Shown: positions 1 to 13,586, numbered from the stretch's first letter. The stretch: 64,000 bases of DNA from Isoetes taiwanensis (GCA_021234155.1 JAJEKV010000142.1:250001-314000), one strand, 5' to 3'. Notes: generated by a model from the letters alone, not told the origin. Program-made: numbers and translations.

Positions 1-315
1 TGACAATGCGGAATGGCAGCTTGCCTTGGCCGGAATGGCTTAGGGGAGCCCAAAATGCGAAAAGGGAAAGTTTAGGGTTTCTCCCTTGTTTGTTCTTTAT
101 ACATTATTAGGGTTACGTTAGAAGGGACCAAATGGGGTATTGCCACTTGGCAAGGGGGTTTTAATTGCATATGTTTAATATACATGCGCAACATACGAGG
201 TTGCCCCCTAGGTGCAACTCTATACGGCTCTCAAGTACTTGTCATGGTGACATGTATGTGTGACGTGGCAGTATAATATATGTATTGGGATCGTATGTTA
301 TGCTGGAATGTCACA
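1..315 (-). mobile_element. Partial LTR of a minus-strand Ty3/gypsy element
   Basis: Read on the minus strand, a purine tract (GGTGGGGAGAT, plus positions 316-326) is followed directly by TGTGACATTCC, the usual junction between polypurine tract and 3' LTR. Just upstream on the minus strand the frame reads like the last residues of a gypsy polyprotein. The LTR runs off the left window edge, so neither its end nor a partner LTR can be seen. This is an inference from the junction only. Confidence 0.4.
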
Positions 316-531
316 ATCTCCCCACCTTGAATTGATGTTGTCCTCAGCATGACGCGTCTCTCCACCATGGAAACCTGCATACCCTGCAATAAATTTGATA
401 TATATAGTTTTACAACATAATTACCCCAAGGTAATATTTTAATTTTTCATAGCACATCCTTGTTTAATATTATACTATGATAAGAGGCTCTTTCGCCCTC
501 TTATTTTATCATCTATTATTCACAAAATTTT

Positions 532-1010
532 ATGGTTTACACCATTATGGTTTACCGCTGTATCAGGGTGAATGCCCTTGTGAGTCAGTTTAGGGCGGGT
601 GTGAGCCCTCTCTGCCCTTGTTGTGGCCTTCATCGTGAGACTGTGGAGCATTGTCTGATTTTATGCCCTCACTTGCAGCCTGCCTGGGATTGGGTCAGGG
701 CTCTGTTTCAGGTGAGATTGACTAGCCAGCAGTTGCTGCTTCATGTGTATCCTGGTGCTTGACCGCTCTTGTGGCAGCAAGCTTTGCATCTGTGCGTGGC
801 TTGGTTGGTGTGGTTGATTTGGAAGCGGCGGCGGTTGTGGATCTTTTAGGGGATTCAGCAGCCTGCAGCCTCTCTGATTCCTCGACTCAGGTACAAGCTA
901 TTTCAAAGCTTTCTGGTGTTCCCGGGATTAGTAGAGCGGAAGTTTACCATTTGACGGGACTTCTTGGGTGTTGTGGATGGTGATGGTCGGTTTGTACAGC
1001 AGTAGAGTTG
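532..1010 (+). pseudogene. LINE ORF2 C-terminal fragment (zf-RVT zinc finger)
   Basis: The reading frame from 532 contains a CPCCG...ETVEHCLILCPH motif, the CxxC/H/C zinc finger typical of the zf-RVT domain after plant LINE reverse transcriptase, followed by an aromatic AWDWVRALF stretch. The frame breaks near 760. Another frame continues with a WLIWKRRR-like segment, which is also usual for this family. No reverse transcriptase is left upstream, so this is a decayed fragment. Confidence 0.5.
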
Positions 1011-1154
1011 CAGTTTTTCTGTGAGTTTGTTGTGGAGTGTCGAGGTATCGCTGTCTCTTTAGTTCTAGGCTGCAAATATTCTACAAGTGCCTTTATCATT
1101 TTAAGGATCCCATGCTTGAAAAATATGACATCTATGAGAAAGATAAAAAGAACC

Positions 1155-1729
1155 TCATACCATGTTAGTTTGATTATATTGGTTCTTTCTACCATGCAAA
1201 CAAAAGTCCTTCCAAAAAAAAAAAAAAATCACTGCTCTCAAATGATTCCTTTTCTGAGTCAGATGAGATGAAGAAGCATAAGATTTAACTTTGGAAGCTT
1301 TATGTGCTTTTGCTTCCTTCTTTCTTCCATTATCTTTTCTCTTGTCAGGCCCTCTTTTCTTCCTCTTATCTGGTTTTGCACAATCTTTGGCCAAGTGTCC
1401 AATTTGACCACAATTGTAGAATTTTCTGGTTTCTTCTCTTCCACTCACCAAAGCTTGAAAATCTTTAAAAGAACTCTTCTTTATGTCCTTTTGGTTATCA
1501 TTCTCACATGCACCTCAGGCTTTGGTTATCGCCGTTGACAATTCCCGACATGCCTTTCTCACAGCTTTGCTCTCCACATCTTTGTCTGCACACTAATAAG
1601 CCAGTAATAGGCGTTCCCATGGTTTAAGTTCTCAACTCTCATCTTGATTTGCCTATTCCCATGGTTTAAGTTCTCAATTTTCATCTTGATTTCCCTTTCA
1701 GTACGTCCGCAATGTCGATTCTGATACCA
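1155..1729 (-). pseudogene. Ty1/copia gag remnant with primer-binding site
   Basis: On the minus strand, TGGTATCAGAAT at plus 1718-1729 matches the initiator-tRNA-Met primer-binding site used by copia elements. Downstream a Gag-like start (KIENLNHGN, then AYYWLISVQTKMW) is followed by a zinc knuckle (CGQIGHLAKDC) and a lysine-rich tail ending near 1155. The first cysteine of the knuckle is replaced by F. The Gag middle is missing and stops are present. A 42-bp tandem duplication (about 1625-1700) repeats the ENLNHGN-coding segment. The cognate LTR should lie to the right of 1729, but its end is not recognisable. Confidence 0.6.
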
Positions 1730-2566
1730 TATTTAACTTCAAGAAGCACAGAATCAAACTATAAAAGAATGGAGATAATCGTCTGAAAATCTAAGAGAAT
1801 AAGGCAAATATAGCTATTCCTGGCATGTACGAGCTACTAAGTTTAGCAACCATCAATTTTAGCCCTAACATGAGGATTGATAACATCTGCCTATCTTTAG
1901 AACCATTGGGTTATTTTGCCTCAAATATTATAATTTCCAACAATTCTAGTTAGTTATTTTAGAAATCCCTCAAGATCCATCAAGATTCTGAATATCTTGT
2001 ACATATGGGAATGGTAAACAATAAACATGCTATGATGTGCAAAAGGACTCATTTTATGCCATCCGTCAAGATTATCTATTAGTAAACAAGGGACCTTTGC
2101 AATTTCAACTTCTGAATTTAAGACATAACATGGACTTAAAAATATAAAAAAGAGCCCGCGTGCATACTGTTGCATCAGGTTAGGTAAGCATCTCAGCATT
2201 GCCATGTTAATGATGTTCTTGTAAATCTAAAGCCCTACCATATATATGCCTTCTATATTCCTCGAAAGGCAATATGTTTCGCGATAGGGTTCACAGAGAA
2301 GTGCAAATGTAACATTTGGTCTTTTCCATCAAAAATTAATACCAAAGTGTATGCTTCTCTTTTAAACAGTCCCAATGTACCTTTATTGATTTAATTAGCT
2401 GATGACACATTATGTCCCTGGAACTTTTACACTCGGGATGAAACAATTTCAAACCAGAAGCTGGTGGAAACAGATATTAAAAGTTCCGAATACACATATT
2501 TGCTCCATGTATGCTTTTTGCCTTATAAAGAGCAAACCCAATATTCTAACACAAAGTGGTCTTCAT
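1730..2566. other. Non-coding; probable copia LTR remains, no gene seen
   Basis: AT-rich sequence between the copia primer-binding site and the 3' end of the HINT-like gene. It may hold the copia 5' LTR and the HINT 3' UTR. No coding frame with recognisable similarity was found. Confidence 0.3.
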
Positions 2567-3803
<1,237 letters not shown>

Positions 3804-4904
3804 CTGCACCCCCATTATTTTGACATAGTCAGCCATCATAATCATAAGATTGAAATTGGTTCTGCAAATGTATTTCTTCTAGTCTCTTTTGCAAATTATT
3901 TGAAAATATAATATCTCCGGAAATTGAGTAACTCAGAGATGTGGCAAAACTTTCTAAAGCAGGGGGTTCAGAGAACAGCATTCCTGACATGAGCAGGTCA
4001 TGATTGATATTTGAGAACTTCGTTATTGCGAACAAGCTAATATGCCATCATCAAAGGCCATAAACCTTTAACCTTTATTTCCTATATTGTGTGTTTACTA
4101 TTAAGGTTCTGAGCGAAAGAATCTAAACAGAGCACAATTAACACTTTCCTGGGGCATAAGAAGCATCTCTTTCCTGGTCTAATGGTCTTATCAAGCAAAC
4201 AGACACCTTTTACACTCAGTATGCAACATGCATCTACAAGTTCATTCTGTTTCCATTTTTTCAATCGTTAATAAATGGCATGGTAAGGGAACCTGGATGC
4301 GAAAGTCGATACTTTAGGGAGCAAGCTTGTTGTAGAGAAAGCCATCACCAGCTAGTTGTCACGTTTAGGGAAGCAAGCATGAAACCATCGCCATATAGAT
4401 TTCCCCGTCCAACGAATTTGCCACATGTGGTAGGATGTTTCGGTTTTGGTAATGTTGCCACATGTGGTAGGATGTTTCGGTTTTGGTAATGGTGGTGTAT
4501 GGTCATTATTACATGGTCACTCTTAGATAGAATGGGCACTAGGCTAAACAAGAACAATATAGAAGTTGGGTCCGTTTTTTCCCCTCGCGTGCATTTTCGT
4601 GGTGCCACATGGTGCAGCCCAATATTGCGGAATGGAAGTTGGGTTAATGCATTCCGCCTGACTGGCTGCGCAGGTTAGGGTTCTTCATTTTGTTTTTAGA
4701 GTTCTTCATTTTTAGCGCCGCCGCCAGTTCTTCAGAGGAAGCAGGTGCACACAGATAGTCAGTTCTTCATGCAAATCGAAGATGATGCAAATGAAGCTTG
4801 TTCTTCACACAGATCATCGATGTAACACAGAAGCAGAAGCGTAAATCTTCTGAATTGAATCTGTTTGCTCGGCTCGCCATGGCAGAGCATTTTTAAAGCC
4901 CTGC

Positions 4905-5105
4905 TTTGATCTGCTTTGCCGGATCTTGCCGGATCTTGAAACCCTGCTCTGTTTTGCCAGATCTTGAAGCCCTGCACTGCTTTGCCGGATCTACCGTTCT
5001 GTTTTGCTCAGCTTCGCCAGATCTTGAAGCCCTGCTCTGCTTCGCCGGATTTTTGAAGCCCTACTCTGTTTTTGAAGCCATGTTCTTTGTTGCATCTGAA
5101 GCTTC
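4905..5105. repeat. Degenerate minisatellite, CTTGAAGCCCTGCTCTG-type unit
   Basis: Five to six diverged repeats of a unit of about 30-40 bases built from GATCTTGAAGCCCTGCTCTG and TTCGCC. Unit length varies. The open frames across it are a by-product of the repeat. Confidence 0.6.
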
Positions 5106-5142
5106 GCCAGGTCTGCTGAGGAAAAAAATGTCCCCAACTTCT

Positions 5143-5224
5143 ATATTGTAGGGGAATGGACGCCGGTCGCGGGACCCCACCTGGAAACCGGAATGGAGGC
5201 CCTAACCTCCATTCCCCTATACAA
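5143..5224. repeat. Foldback with arms TGTA..GGGGAATGGA / TCCATTCCCC..TACA
   Basis: Arms containing GGGGAATGGA and TCCATTCCCC flank about 50 bases that include a second, inner palindrome (AATGGAGG, six-base loop, CCTCCATT). It could be a small MITE. No convincing target duplication was found. Confidence 0.5.
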
Positions 5225-5576
5225 GAATGAAGATCCACTTTCCTTAACCTAAATGTGAAAGGAAAGTGGTTTTCCTTTTTTGCAATGTCCACAAAACACA
5301 ACAAAAATATGCATTATCATTTTTGCACATAATGAATGCCTTAGAGGCGCCCCACATGTAAATCTTTTAGTATTCACATGTGGTTCATCTGAGACGGCCA
5401 GTTTGATGTCTGAGTCGTTCATCCCGGAACTGTTGGAGCAGTTTACATCTGAGCATCTCAACGGCTTGACGTCTGGAAAAAACTTGCCGGTGACATGTGA
5501 GGCGTCCCTTATGGAAGCATTGGGATATCGCTTGCAGCATTTTTCTACCTTCAAATTTGGAACTTTAAAGTTTTAA

Positions 5577-6660
5577 GTTTACTTAGAAGTTGATATTTAT
5601 TTTTATTGTTCTGAAAAGCAAATCGGGTTTGATGCATTGATGAACTTGTTGCATTGGACCTAAGCTTTTGAACATAGAGTTAGCTGCATTATGCGAACCT
5701 TTTGTAGAGTGGATGTCAGAATGCTGCAAGAAATGCTAGTTAAGAAGCAACAATAGAGACAAAAGAGCTAGGCTTATAGTCAGTCGCTATGTGTGAGCCA
5801 ATTATGAGTCTGACACCTCCTAGGCCATGGCTATAGCCTGATTTATCGTTTTGGGATTCAAGTCGGGTATAGACGGATGATCCAAGTCCTCTAGCCCGTC
5901 CAAAATCTCATTGTGCTCCTGGATGAGACTTGTGTCGTTCCTACCTCATCGGACTAAAGAGATGCAACCCAGAGTGATAATGTAGGGTAAATCCTTGAGA
6001 CTACGTCTCTATAAGGCTACAGCCACTGCTCAGCATGTTACAGCCTATCCATAAAGTGTGTACAGGAGGGGCAAATGGAGTGGACTACTCTAGCCAATGT
6101 TCTATGCCAGCCAAAGCCATTATCATGACTCTGTTTGTTGCTATTAGGAGCTTTGATTGTCATTCAACTCCGTTGAATATGAGCCTAGGGTAGGAGCCCT
6201 TATTTTGGTTGCATTACGTATGTTATGATAATGTTCCCTATTGTTTGGATTTGCCACCCTTCATGGTGGAATATTATTATATGTATTATCGATGTGTGCT
6301 AATATAGAAACATGCTTTCGCAATATAAGATGTCCCAGAGGAGGACTGGGCCAATGACGCCATCGTGTACAAAGATCATGGTCACTGTTGATGGCTTAGC
6401 AGTTGAAGACACGCATTTAATATCTCAAGTATGTATAATGCCAAGTCATGTACATATGGTGCTCTGAGAAGTTGTGGAAGCGTGGAATGTAATGCTAATA
6501 TCAAATAATGATTCATTCATAAAAAAAAGGACATCTAGAAGTGTACAATTTTCATTTTCAATAACTTGTAACTGACAATATACACATAATCTCATCTCAG
6601 GTGGCAATTGCAGCCGCTCCCACTTACATGTTGCAATCTATAGTTTGTGGGACTCTGTAC
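5577..6660. other. No gene recognised
   Basis: About 1.1 kb without a convincing coding frame, RNA gene or element boundary. The short frame at 5280-5576 just before it (98 residues) has no recognisable domain and I do not call it. Confidence 0.3.
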
Positions 6661-6720
6661 GGAGGGAGGAAGGAAGGAAGGAAGAAAATTTTAACGTCCA
6701 CGGAGGAGGGAGGAGGGAGG
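6661..6720 (-). mobile_element. LINE (family 2) 3'-end micro-fragment in a (GGAA)n tract
   Basis: On the minus strand CTCCGTGGACGTTAAAA (plus 6689-6705) lies inside a purine microsatellite of GGAA/GGGA units. The same 17 bases occur at 18149-18165. A version with two differences (CTCCGCGGACGATAAAA) forms the 3' end of the LINE inserted at 37949-38393. It is therefore the last bases of a LINE, 5' truncated almost to nothing. Confidence 0.55.
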
Positions 6721-7082
6721 AAGGGAGAAATGAAATGGGAATTTTTTTTATCATGTTCACCACCAAGTCTATGAGAAGTTCAATATGTACTCTACATTAT
6801 AAATATTTCCTCTAATGCATCTTCTGACATAATTGCACTAGACTCCTCTCTTCTTTCATCATTTATAACAGTAATTTTTTTTACCATGAATGTTGTTCTC
6901 TCTGCAATAACAATTTCTTTATAAATATTCCAACTTGTTGTCCATGTAGGTCAAAAAAATAAAAAAGAGCTTGATTGCACCCTATGCTTATCCCGAAGTT
7001 CCATGTATGATGGACATCTTACGATCACATGAAGCTCATCTTCAACCTACTGGGTATCACGCAACATACAAAACCTCAACTA

Positions 7083-7190
7083 GAGAGAGAAATTTGAAAT
7101 GAAATGGTTTTATTTATGTCCATGAGACCATTAGGTCTAGAGGACCAGTACAATCATAACCCCAACAAATCATAACCACTAACCATCTAG
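7083..7190 (-). mobile_element. LINE (family 1) 3' UTR fragment
   Basis: Read on the minus strand it has the family 3' end: the hairpin AGACCTAATGGTCT (plus 7125-7138), then CATGGACATAA, then CATTTCATTTC, then TCTCTCTC. The order and spacing match the 3' ends of the copies at 23.7-41.4 kb. The upstream junction is uncertain and no coding part is recognisable. Confidence 0.55.
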
Positions 7191-7814
7191 TATGTCACAC
7201 AGAATTTCTCTGGAATTCTCTTGCTCAAGGACAACCCCATTAGGTGGTGAGCTTACCTGAAAGGGCGGATCTGTATTTATTTGTTATGTTTCTTGACGAT
7301 GGTTTTGCAGAAGTCTCTAGTGTTTACCGGTTCGTATCAAGAGACCGCCAAGGCAGACTAGCAGTGACGGCATCACACATGATGGATAGAAGAGTTGAAG
7401 ACCTAGTGTCAGCCATCCCTGGGGGTTCCTCCAGAGACATTCTCCGAAACTTAGGGCGAAGAGATGGCACGACCCAAGTGAAGAAATTTCGTGAAGATCA
7501 TCCGGATCACTGGTGCTCAATTGTATTATTGACAAAAATATTATCTATGTATCGGATATATATGGAATAAAATTATGACTTGTTTTGTTTTATAAACGTG
7601 TGTTGGTATCATTATTGGCATCAACCAAACAACTAAACAACAATTAAGCTCATAATAAGTTGGTTAATGCAACGTATGCAGCAAGGACGCACAGACATAT
7701 CAAAGTGCCACACACTAACCAATCTCAAGGAGTGGATTGTTGCCCAAGAGCCTTATTTCCAGATCCCATCATACAGAGTCTCGAACAAGAGATAACCGAG
7801 CTAAGGTTTGACTC
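7191..7814. other. Unassigned; open frame 7244-7570 of unknown nature
   Basis: The plus-strand frame 7244-7570 (about 108 codons) shows no recognisable domain. It lies where the Gag of the following gypsy element would be expected, but no zinc knuckle or Gag motif is visible. Confidence 0.25.
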
Positions 7815-9997
7815 TTAGACTTAGGGTTCATTAGAGCTAGTAGTATCTCTCCTTTCGGAGCACCCATCTTATTTGGCAAGAAGAAAGATCCGAACCTACG
7901 AATGTATATTGACTATTGTCAATTGAATAGGCACACCGTTAAGAATAGGTATGCCTTACCTAGTGCAGATGACCTCATGCACCAACTCCGAGGAACAAAG
8001 TTCTCCTCTAAGTTCGAGTTAACATCGAGTTATCATCAAATTCGAATCAAGGAGGAAGATGTTCACAAGACGTCTTTCAGAACAAGATATGGGTACTATG
8101 AGTTTATGGTCATGACTTTTGGATTGAGTAATGCCCCAGCAACGTTCTAAGGCTTATGAATGATGTGTTTCGTGAATTCCTCGATAACTTTGTGATTGTT
8201 TTCTTCAGCGACATCTTAATCTATATGAGAACCTTGGAAGAGCATGTCTTACATTTAAGAAAAGTCCTCGAGAAGTTGAGAAGGCATAAACTCGATGCTA
8301 AGTTGTATAAATGCCATTTTGCGACAAATAAGGTAGAGTACTTGGGACATATCATTTCACTGATGGGTATTTCAACCAATCCGGCAAAGAATGAAGCAGT
8401 AGTAGACTGGTTGACTCCAAAGAATGTTCACGATGTGAGGAGTTTTCTTGGTTCGGCAGGCTACTATAGAAAGTTTGTGAAGGCTTCATCAAAGTCGAGG
8501 CACTGCTCACGGACATCACCAAATTGCAGAAGATCAAGGATTGGAAGGATCATTGAGAGTGCAAAGTTCAAGAAATATTTAATAAGCTTAGGGAAGTCTT
8601 GACGACGGCACTAGTGCTTATCATCCCAGATCCGGAGAAGGATAAGTTGGTAGTGATAGATGCAAGTCAGATTGCAATCGGCCCCTCCTAATAAGACAAA
8701 GATTTTATTGAAGCATGGGCAAGTGTTTCAAGAGAAGCAAGAACGGATAAGGAAATGGAAACCTTCAAACATTATAAGAAGGAAGGTAACCTATTGTACT
8801 TCAAGGATAAGCTATGCAGTCTAGAGTCATCGCGAGTGAGAAGTTTGATCCTCTATGACATGCATAATAGCCCAATTACCGGCCATACAGTGTTCTTGAA
8901 AACCTACTTCAAGATATTGTCTGGGATAAAGAAGCAGATAGTGAAGTACATCCACGAATATCAGTTGTATCAGCAGACAAAGGCCAAGCAACTCTAAATT
9001 TTGAGCAAGTTGAAACCTTTGGACATTCCTAATGCAAAATAGGAGGTCATATCTATGGATTTTATGACAGGTCTCTCAAGGACAACAAGGGAATTTAATG
9101 CCTTGATGGTAGTGGCAGATAAGTTATTTAAGATGGTATATTTCTTGCCATGCCATACCACAGATACAACTCTGGATACGTCTATTGTTTACCAAAGAGA
9201 TTTTTAGATTGCATGGAATGCCCATGGGAATTGTCTCTGATAGAGATTCGAAGTTCATCAACGTCTTTTGGCAAGACTTCTTCAGTACGATATGCACCAA
9301 GTTGTGGATGAGTTCCTCTTATCATCCACAAATAGATGGGCAAACGAAGCACACCAACAAAATCTTGGAGAACATGTTGGGAAATTACATTTGAAACAAA
9401 CAATCAAAATAGGCTGATTATATCCATCTGGTCGAGTTTGCGTACAATAGTACGAAGCAAGAGTCATCAAAGATGTCTCCTTTCATAATTAATTATGGAT
9501 ATCAATGCTTGACCCCAGATACATGGCACAATCCAGTATCAGTATCCAAGATGGAGATTTCTCAACAATTTTTTGCAGATATGCAGCAGCTTGTGGAGGA
9601 GGTATGAGGATATCTTCTAGCGGCAAGGTCACATCAAAAGAGTCTAGCAGATAGACGTAGATCTCCACATGAGTTCATTGTGGGAGATAAAGTGTGGAAG
9701 CTACGAATCGCAATTGCAAAAAACTTGCTCCAAGATGGGCGGGCCCTTTTAAGATTGTTAAGCAGATAGGGAACCAATCCTATAAGCTTGATTTACCCAC
9801 CATCTAAAGGTTCATAAGGCCTTCCATATGAAGTTGCTGAAGAAACATACTCTAAACCCAGAGGAGATCTTAGAGACTCCAACCTTGTTAGAGATGACTA
9901 AGGAGCAAATTGAAATAGTTCCCGAGTTAATCCTTGACAAAGCAGTCAAGAAAAATGTGAAGATAAAAAATTCTTCAATACCTGGTCAAGTGGAAGC
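7815..9997 (+). pseudogene. Ty3/gypsy chromovirus pol (element A, 5' part), decayed
   Basis: Domains in order: reverse transcriptase ([20 protein letters not shown] at 7850-7910, then [25 protein letters not shown], and a VEYLGHIIS box); the start of RNase H (VLTTALVLIIPDPEKDKLVV, then DAS), after which most of RNase H is deleted near 8680; the integrase zinc-binding region, in which both cysteines of the expected C-x2-C are Y (EYQLYQQTKA); the integrase core (SMDFMTGLS, VSDRDSKF, HPQIDGQTK); and a C-terminal chromodomain that stops abruptly at 9997. The usual YADD-type box reads FSDI, and the catalytic integrase Glu is Lys. There are several stops and frameshifts (for example 8150 and 8997). 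No Gag is visible. The remaining chromodomain codons are at 15334-15400, beyond a second element. Confidence 0.85.
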
Positions 9998-10520
9998 TGT
10001 CATGAGCCTACACAAAAACAAGAAAAATACATGGAAAATATGCAAGAAATACGAAAGAACTATGCCAAGATCGGCAAAGAATCTGATATATGAACAGGAA
10101 TCAAGAGTACAATGGTCCAAAAGCAAGTAGGAACACGAGACAGATGCCTAGAAGGCTCAAGACTGGTGGTGAACCGGAAGGGAACCGGAATGGTTTGATA
10201 AGAAGGAGGTGCCTCCTTATATATCTAAGTCAACGGTCAGGATCGCGCCACTCTAATGGATGAGATCATGCCAAGTGCCGCGCACGCACATAGTAGGTTC
10301 TAGAATATTCTAGAACCTCCTGGAAACATCCCTGCATATGAGAAAGACATAAGGGAATGTCTTTAACAAATATTGTAGTGCACTTGGCAAAGGTGTGTGA
10401 GGAAGGTTGCGAGTTCAAATTCTGTCTTGTGCAACTACCCTCTTGCATCCATGTCGCAACCATCTTTTGTACATACGAGTATAATGTTCGTATAATATGA
10501 ATATCCGTATGGTCGTCACA
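9998..10520 (-). repeat. 3' LTR of gypsy element B
   Basis: On the minus strand it starts TGTGACGACC and ends ATGACA, a TG...CA pair. It aligns along its length with 14853-15333, for example around GATCGGCAAAGAATCTGATA, TTCTAGAATATTCTAGAAC and GAATGTCTTTAACAAATAT. Both LTRs hold a tRNA-like segment (CACTTGGC followed about 30 bases later by AGTTCAAAT). Confidence 0.85.
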
Positions 10521-10535
10521 CTATCCCCCTCCTAT
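10521..10535 (-). promoter_or_regulatory. Polypurine tract of element B
   Basis: The minus strand reads AGGAGGGGGATAG directly before the LTR start TGTGACG. This is the expected plus-strand priming site for reverse transcription. Confidence 0.7.
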
Positions 10536-10766
10536 GACAGCGACGAGTCCTCAGAGCTGGGGCTGGAGACTCGAACTTAGCTTATCCGGGTAACGTCGAT
10601 GAAACTCCGCAATTTTATCAGGAGCATTAGTCAGATCTCGGCAGGCTTTCCAATCGACAAAGTAATACAATCGTCGACGAAAAAACTTGGGAGTCCAAAA
10701 TCTCTCGAACCTCGAACTCCTCATGATCATGAATTTCTACTGGTGGTGGCCGCGGATGAATGCGAT

Positions 10767-13586
10767 TCAGGAAAGTATTAACTGTGTAGGGCTCCAATAG
10801 AGAAACATGAAATATTGGATGGAGCCGAACAGCTGGAGGGAGCTCGAGCTAGAATGCCACATTGCTGACCTGAGCCGTGATCTGGTAAGGACCAAGGCGA
10901 CAATAGTCAAGCTTGTTGCAGGGACGTGAGGTAGGGAGGTCCTTACGAAGAAGCCAGACAACGTCACCAACGTGAAATTTAGAAGCTTCATGCCGATGCA
11001 AATCGGCATAATGCCGATAGCATTCCTGTACTCGGTGAAGATGATGCTAAAGATCTGATTGAAGAGCCTGGAGTTTTTCAAGCCGAGACTCGGCACTAGG
11101 ATTGACAGAGTCACTGCCGCGACACTAAGGGACCAATGAGAATGCTGATCAAAGTTCAAAAAGAACGAAGTCTGGCCAGTGGAAGCATGTACTGAGTTAT
11201 TATAGGCAAACTCAGCTAATGAAAGATAATCGACCCAATCATCCTGCTGATAACTGATAAAGCACCTTAAATATTGCTCCAGAGTTTGATTAGTGCACTC
11301 TGCCTGCCCATTAAATTCTGGATGATGACCAGGTCGATATGCAATAACTCCAAAAGCCGCTTCAAAAATCTGCAACGAACTGTGGTCCACGATCGTTGAC
11401 GATAGTATCGGGCAAGCCGTGAAGTCTGACTACTTCACGAAGAAGAAGATCCGTTATTCCCTCATTGGTGATGGTGATGTTGCAGGGAATAAAATGAGCC
11501 ATCTTAGAGAAACGATCAACAACAATCATGATGGCCGCATAACTCCGAGAGGATGGTAGCTCCAGAATAAAGTCTATAGAAATGCTCTTCTAAGGTACAT
11601 CTGGTACCGGCAGTGGCTGAAGAAGGCCATGAGGAAGATGCCTTGGAACCTTCGCTTCACAGCAGATGTCACGGGATCGAATAAAAGCTGCGACAGATCG
11701 ACGAAAGGTCACCAATACTCTTGACTAATAAGTTCAAGAGTCTTGGCTACTCCAAAATGTCCGGCCATAGATGAATCATAGCAAGCCTGGAGAACCCAAA
11801 GCCTAGAAGCACCATCTGACATATACCGAAGCCCATCACGGAAAAGGAGTCCATCTCGAACGTCAAAACGATCATAGTCTAATCGCATTTGCTGAGAAGA
11901 TGATGCAAAGCCAAGGTGTGAGAATACATCTTGAGCCAATGAATCGAAGGGCAAAGATGCTCGAACAGACTCCAACAAGGCTGTACCATGAGACCTTTTG
12001 AACAAAGTGAGGGCCATAAGCTGGAACCGATTAGGCCCTAGAATAACCTGTGATTATTGATCAAATGCAGGATCACCTAGCTTGGGCTCAAGGTAGGAGC
12101 ATCGAGACAAGGCATCAGACTTCCCTTGGAGGGATCCAGGACAGTAGTTCGTCAGGAAATCAATATGGGATAGTACTTGAGTGATGCCATCGGCCTGGCG
12201 ACGGTTGAGCACTCGAGCAGACTGAAAATATTCTAGATTTTGATGATCTGTATAGACTGTAACCTTGTAAGGAGATCCCCCCAGGAAATGTCCACTCGTT
12301 GAAAGGATCTACTATCGCCAACTCCTTGTCATAAATGAAATACTTGATTTCAACAGTCTGAAATTTCCGTGACTGATAGGCGATTGGATACAATTCGTGG
12401 TCATCCCCCTCTTGTGACAGGATCCCGCCAAGAGCAAAATCAGACGCATCTGCTTCGACATTATATGGGCACAAAGGATTTGCATGAGCAAGAACTGGCA
12501 CCGTGGTAAAAGCATGCTTCAAAGTAATGAAAGCAGATTCCACTTCCACACTCCATTCAAATGGTACGTCCTTAACCGTGAGGCGTGTCAAAGGAAGGGT
12601 AATCTCCGAATAATCCCGAATGGAACATCGATAGAAATTGGCAAACCCAAGGAAACACTGAACATCTCAAACGGATGAAGGTGTTTGCCACTCCAGAACA
12701 CTGCTGACCATTTCGGGATCCATAGAGACTCCATGTGGAGTGATATGATAGCTAAGGAACTCCACATTATCCTGCTCGAACTGACACTTCTCATGTTTGG
12801 CATATAACCTGTGCTCATGAAGCTTCTGAAGGACCTGTCAAACATGTCTCTCATGTTCTTCAAGAGTCTTAGAATAAATAAGAATACCATCCAAATGGAT
12901 GATAACAAAAGTGTCTAAGAACTCTTGAAAGACATCATTGGCCATATGCTGGAATACTGCTGGAGCATTGGCTGTGTATTCAAAATGGTCATACCGAGTA
13001 CGAAAAGTTGTTTTCCACTCATCATCCTGAAAATCTTCGTAAATTAATGCGCACCTTGGAGTCGCTCCAACAACTCTGGGATCAGAGGAAGCGGATACCG
13101 ATTCGGTATTGTGATTTTATTGAGGCCATGATAATCAACGACCAGACGTAGTGAATCATCCTTCTTTTTAATGAGGAAAATGGGAGCTCTAACAGGGGAT
13201 TGGTAATGTCGAATGAAACCAGTGGCTAGATTTTCTTCAATATAATGTGACGAGCCTGCCGAGTTGACATTATCGGGACTATGGTCAGAATCTGGGGCAT
13301 GAACTGGAGGAGAGGCAAGAGTCGAATCAAAACATGGAGCAGAAACAGGAACAACAAGGACAAAATCAAGAGCCCACGATACTGCACGGACTGAAGTCGA
13401 TGTTGGTGCAGAGACCTGAACTGCAGATAAACTGGGACGAGAGCTAGAACCAGCAAATTGAAATGATCTACTACGCCAATCAATCTGTGAATTATGTAGC
13501 TCGAGCCAGGGCAGACCCAAGACTATTGGCGCATGTGGACTAGCGATGAGATTGAAGGAAATACTACAAGAAACTCCCTCGAACAA
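10767..13586 (-). pseudogene. pol of gypsy element B (protease, RT, RNase H, integrase), broken
   Basis: Minus-strand order: protease/RT linker with [15 protein letters not shown] (about 13500); RT start with [20 protein letters not shown], then [18 protein letters not shown] (about 13200-13060); RT palm, recoverable only in shifted frames (12600-13040); RNase H with YNVEADASDFALGGILSQ (about 12440); integrase zinc-binding region with LLFRDGL and AGHFG (11709-12017); integrase core with HHPEFNGQAECTNQTLEQYL (about 11300) and AEFAYNNSVHAST. Frames change at least near 13044, 12590 and 12160, and stops lie between the blocks, so no functional polyprotein can be made. Confidence 0.8.

Larger units (their letters stand above)
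3830..5279. other. Intergenic with short tandem repeats and a foldback
   Basis: Probable 5' flank of the HINT-like gene. It contains a 37-bp direct duplication (about 4424-4490, core CACATGTGGTAGGATGTTTC), a degenerate minisatellite and a foldback, listed separately. Short frames here show no recognisable domain. Confidence 0.4.

Noticed and set aside
5280-5576. 98-codon frame on plus and a similar one on minus
   Set aside because: No recognisable domain, no splice or start context, and open on both strands; probably chance.
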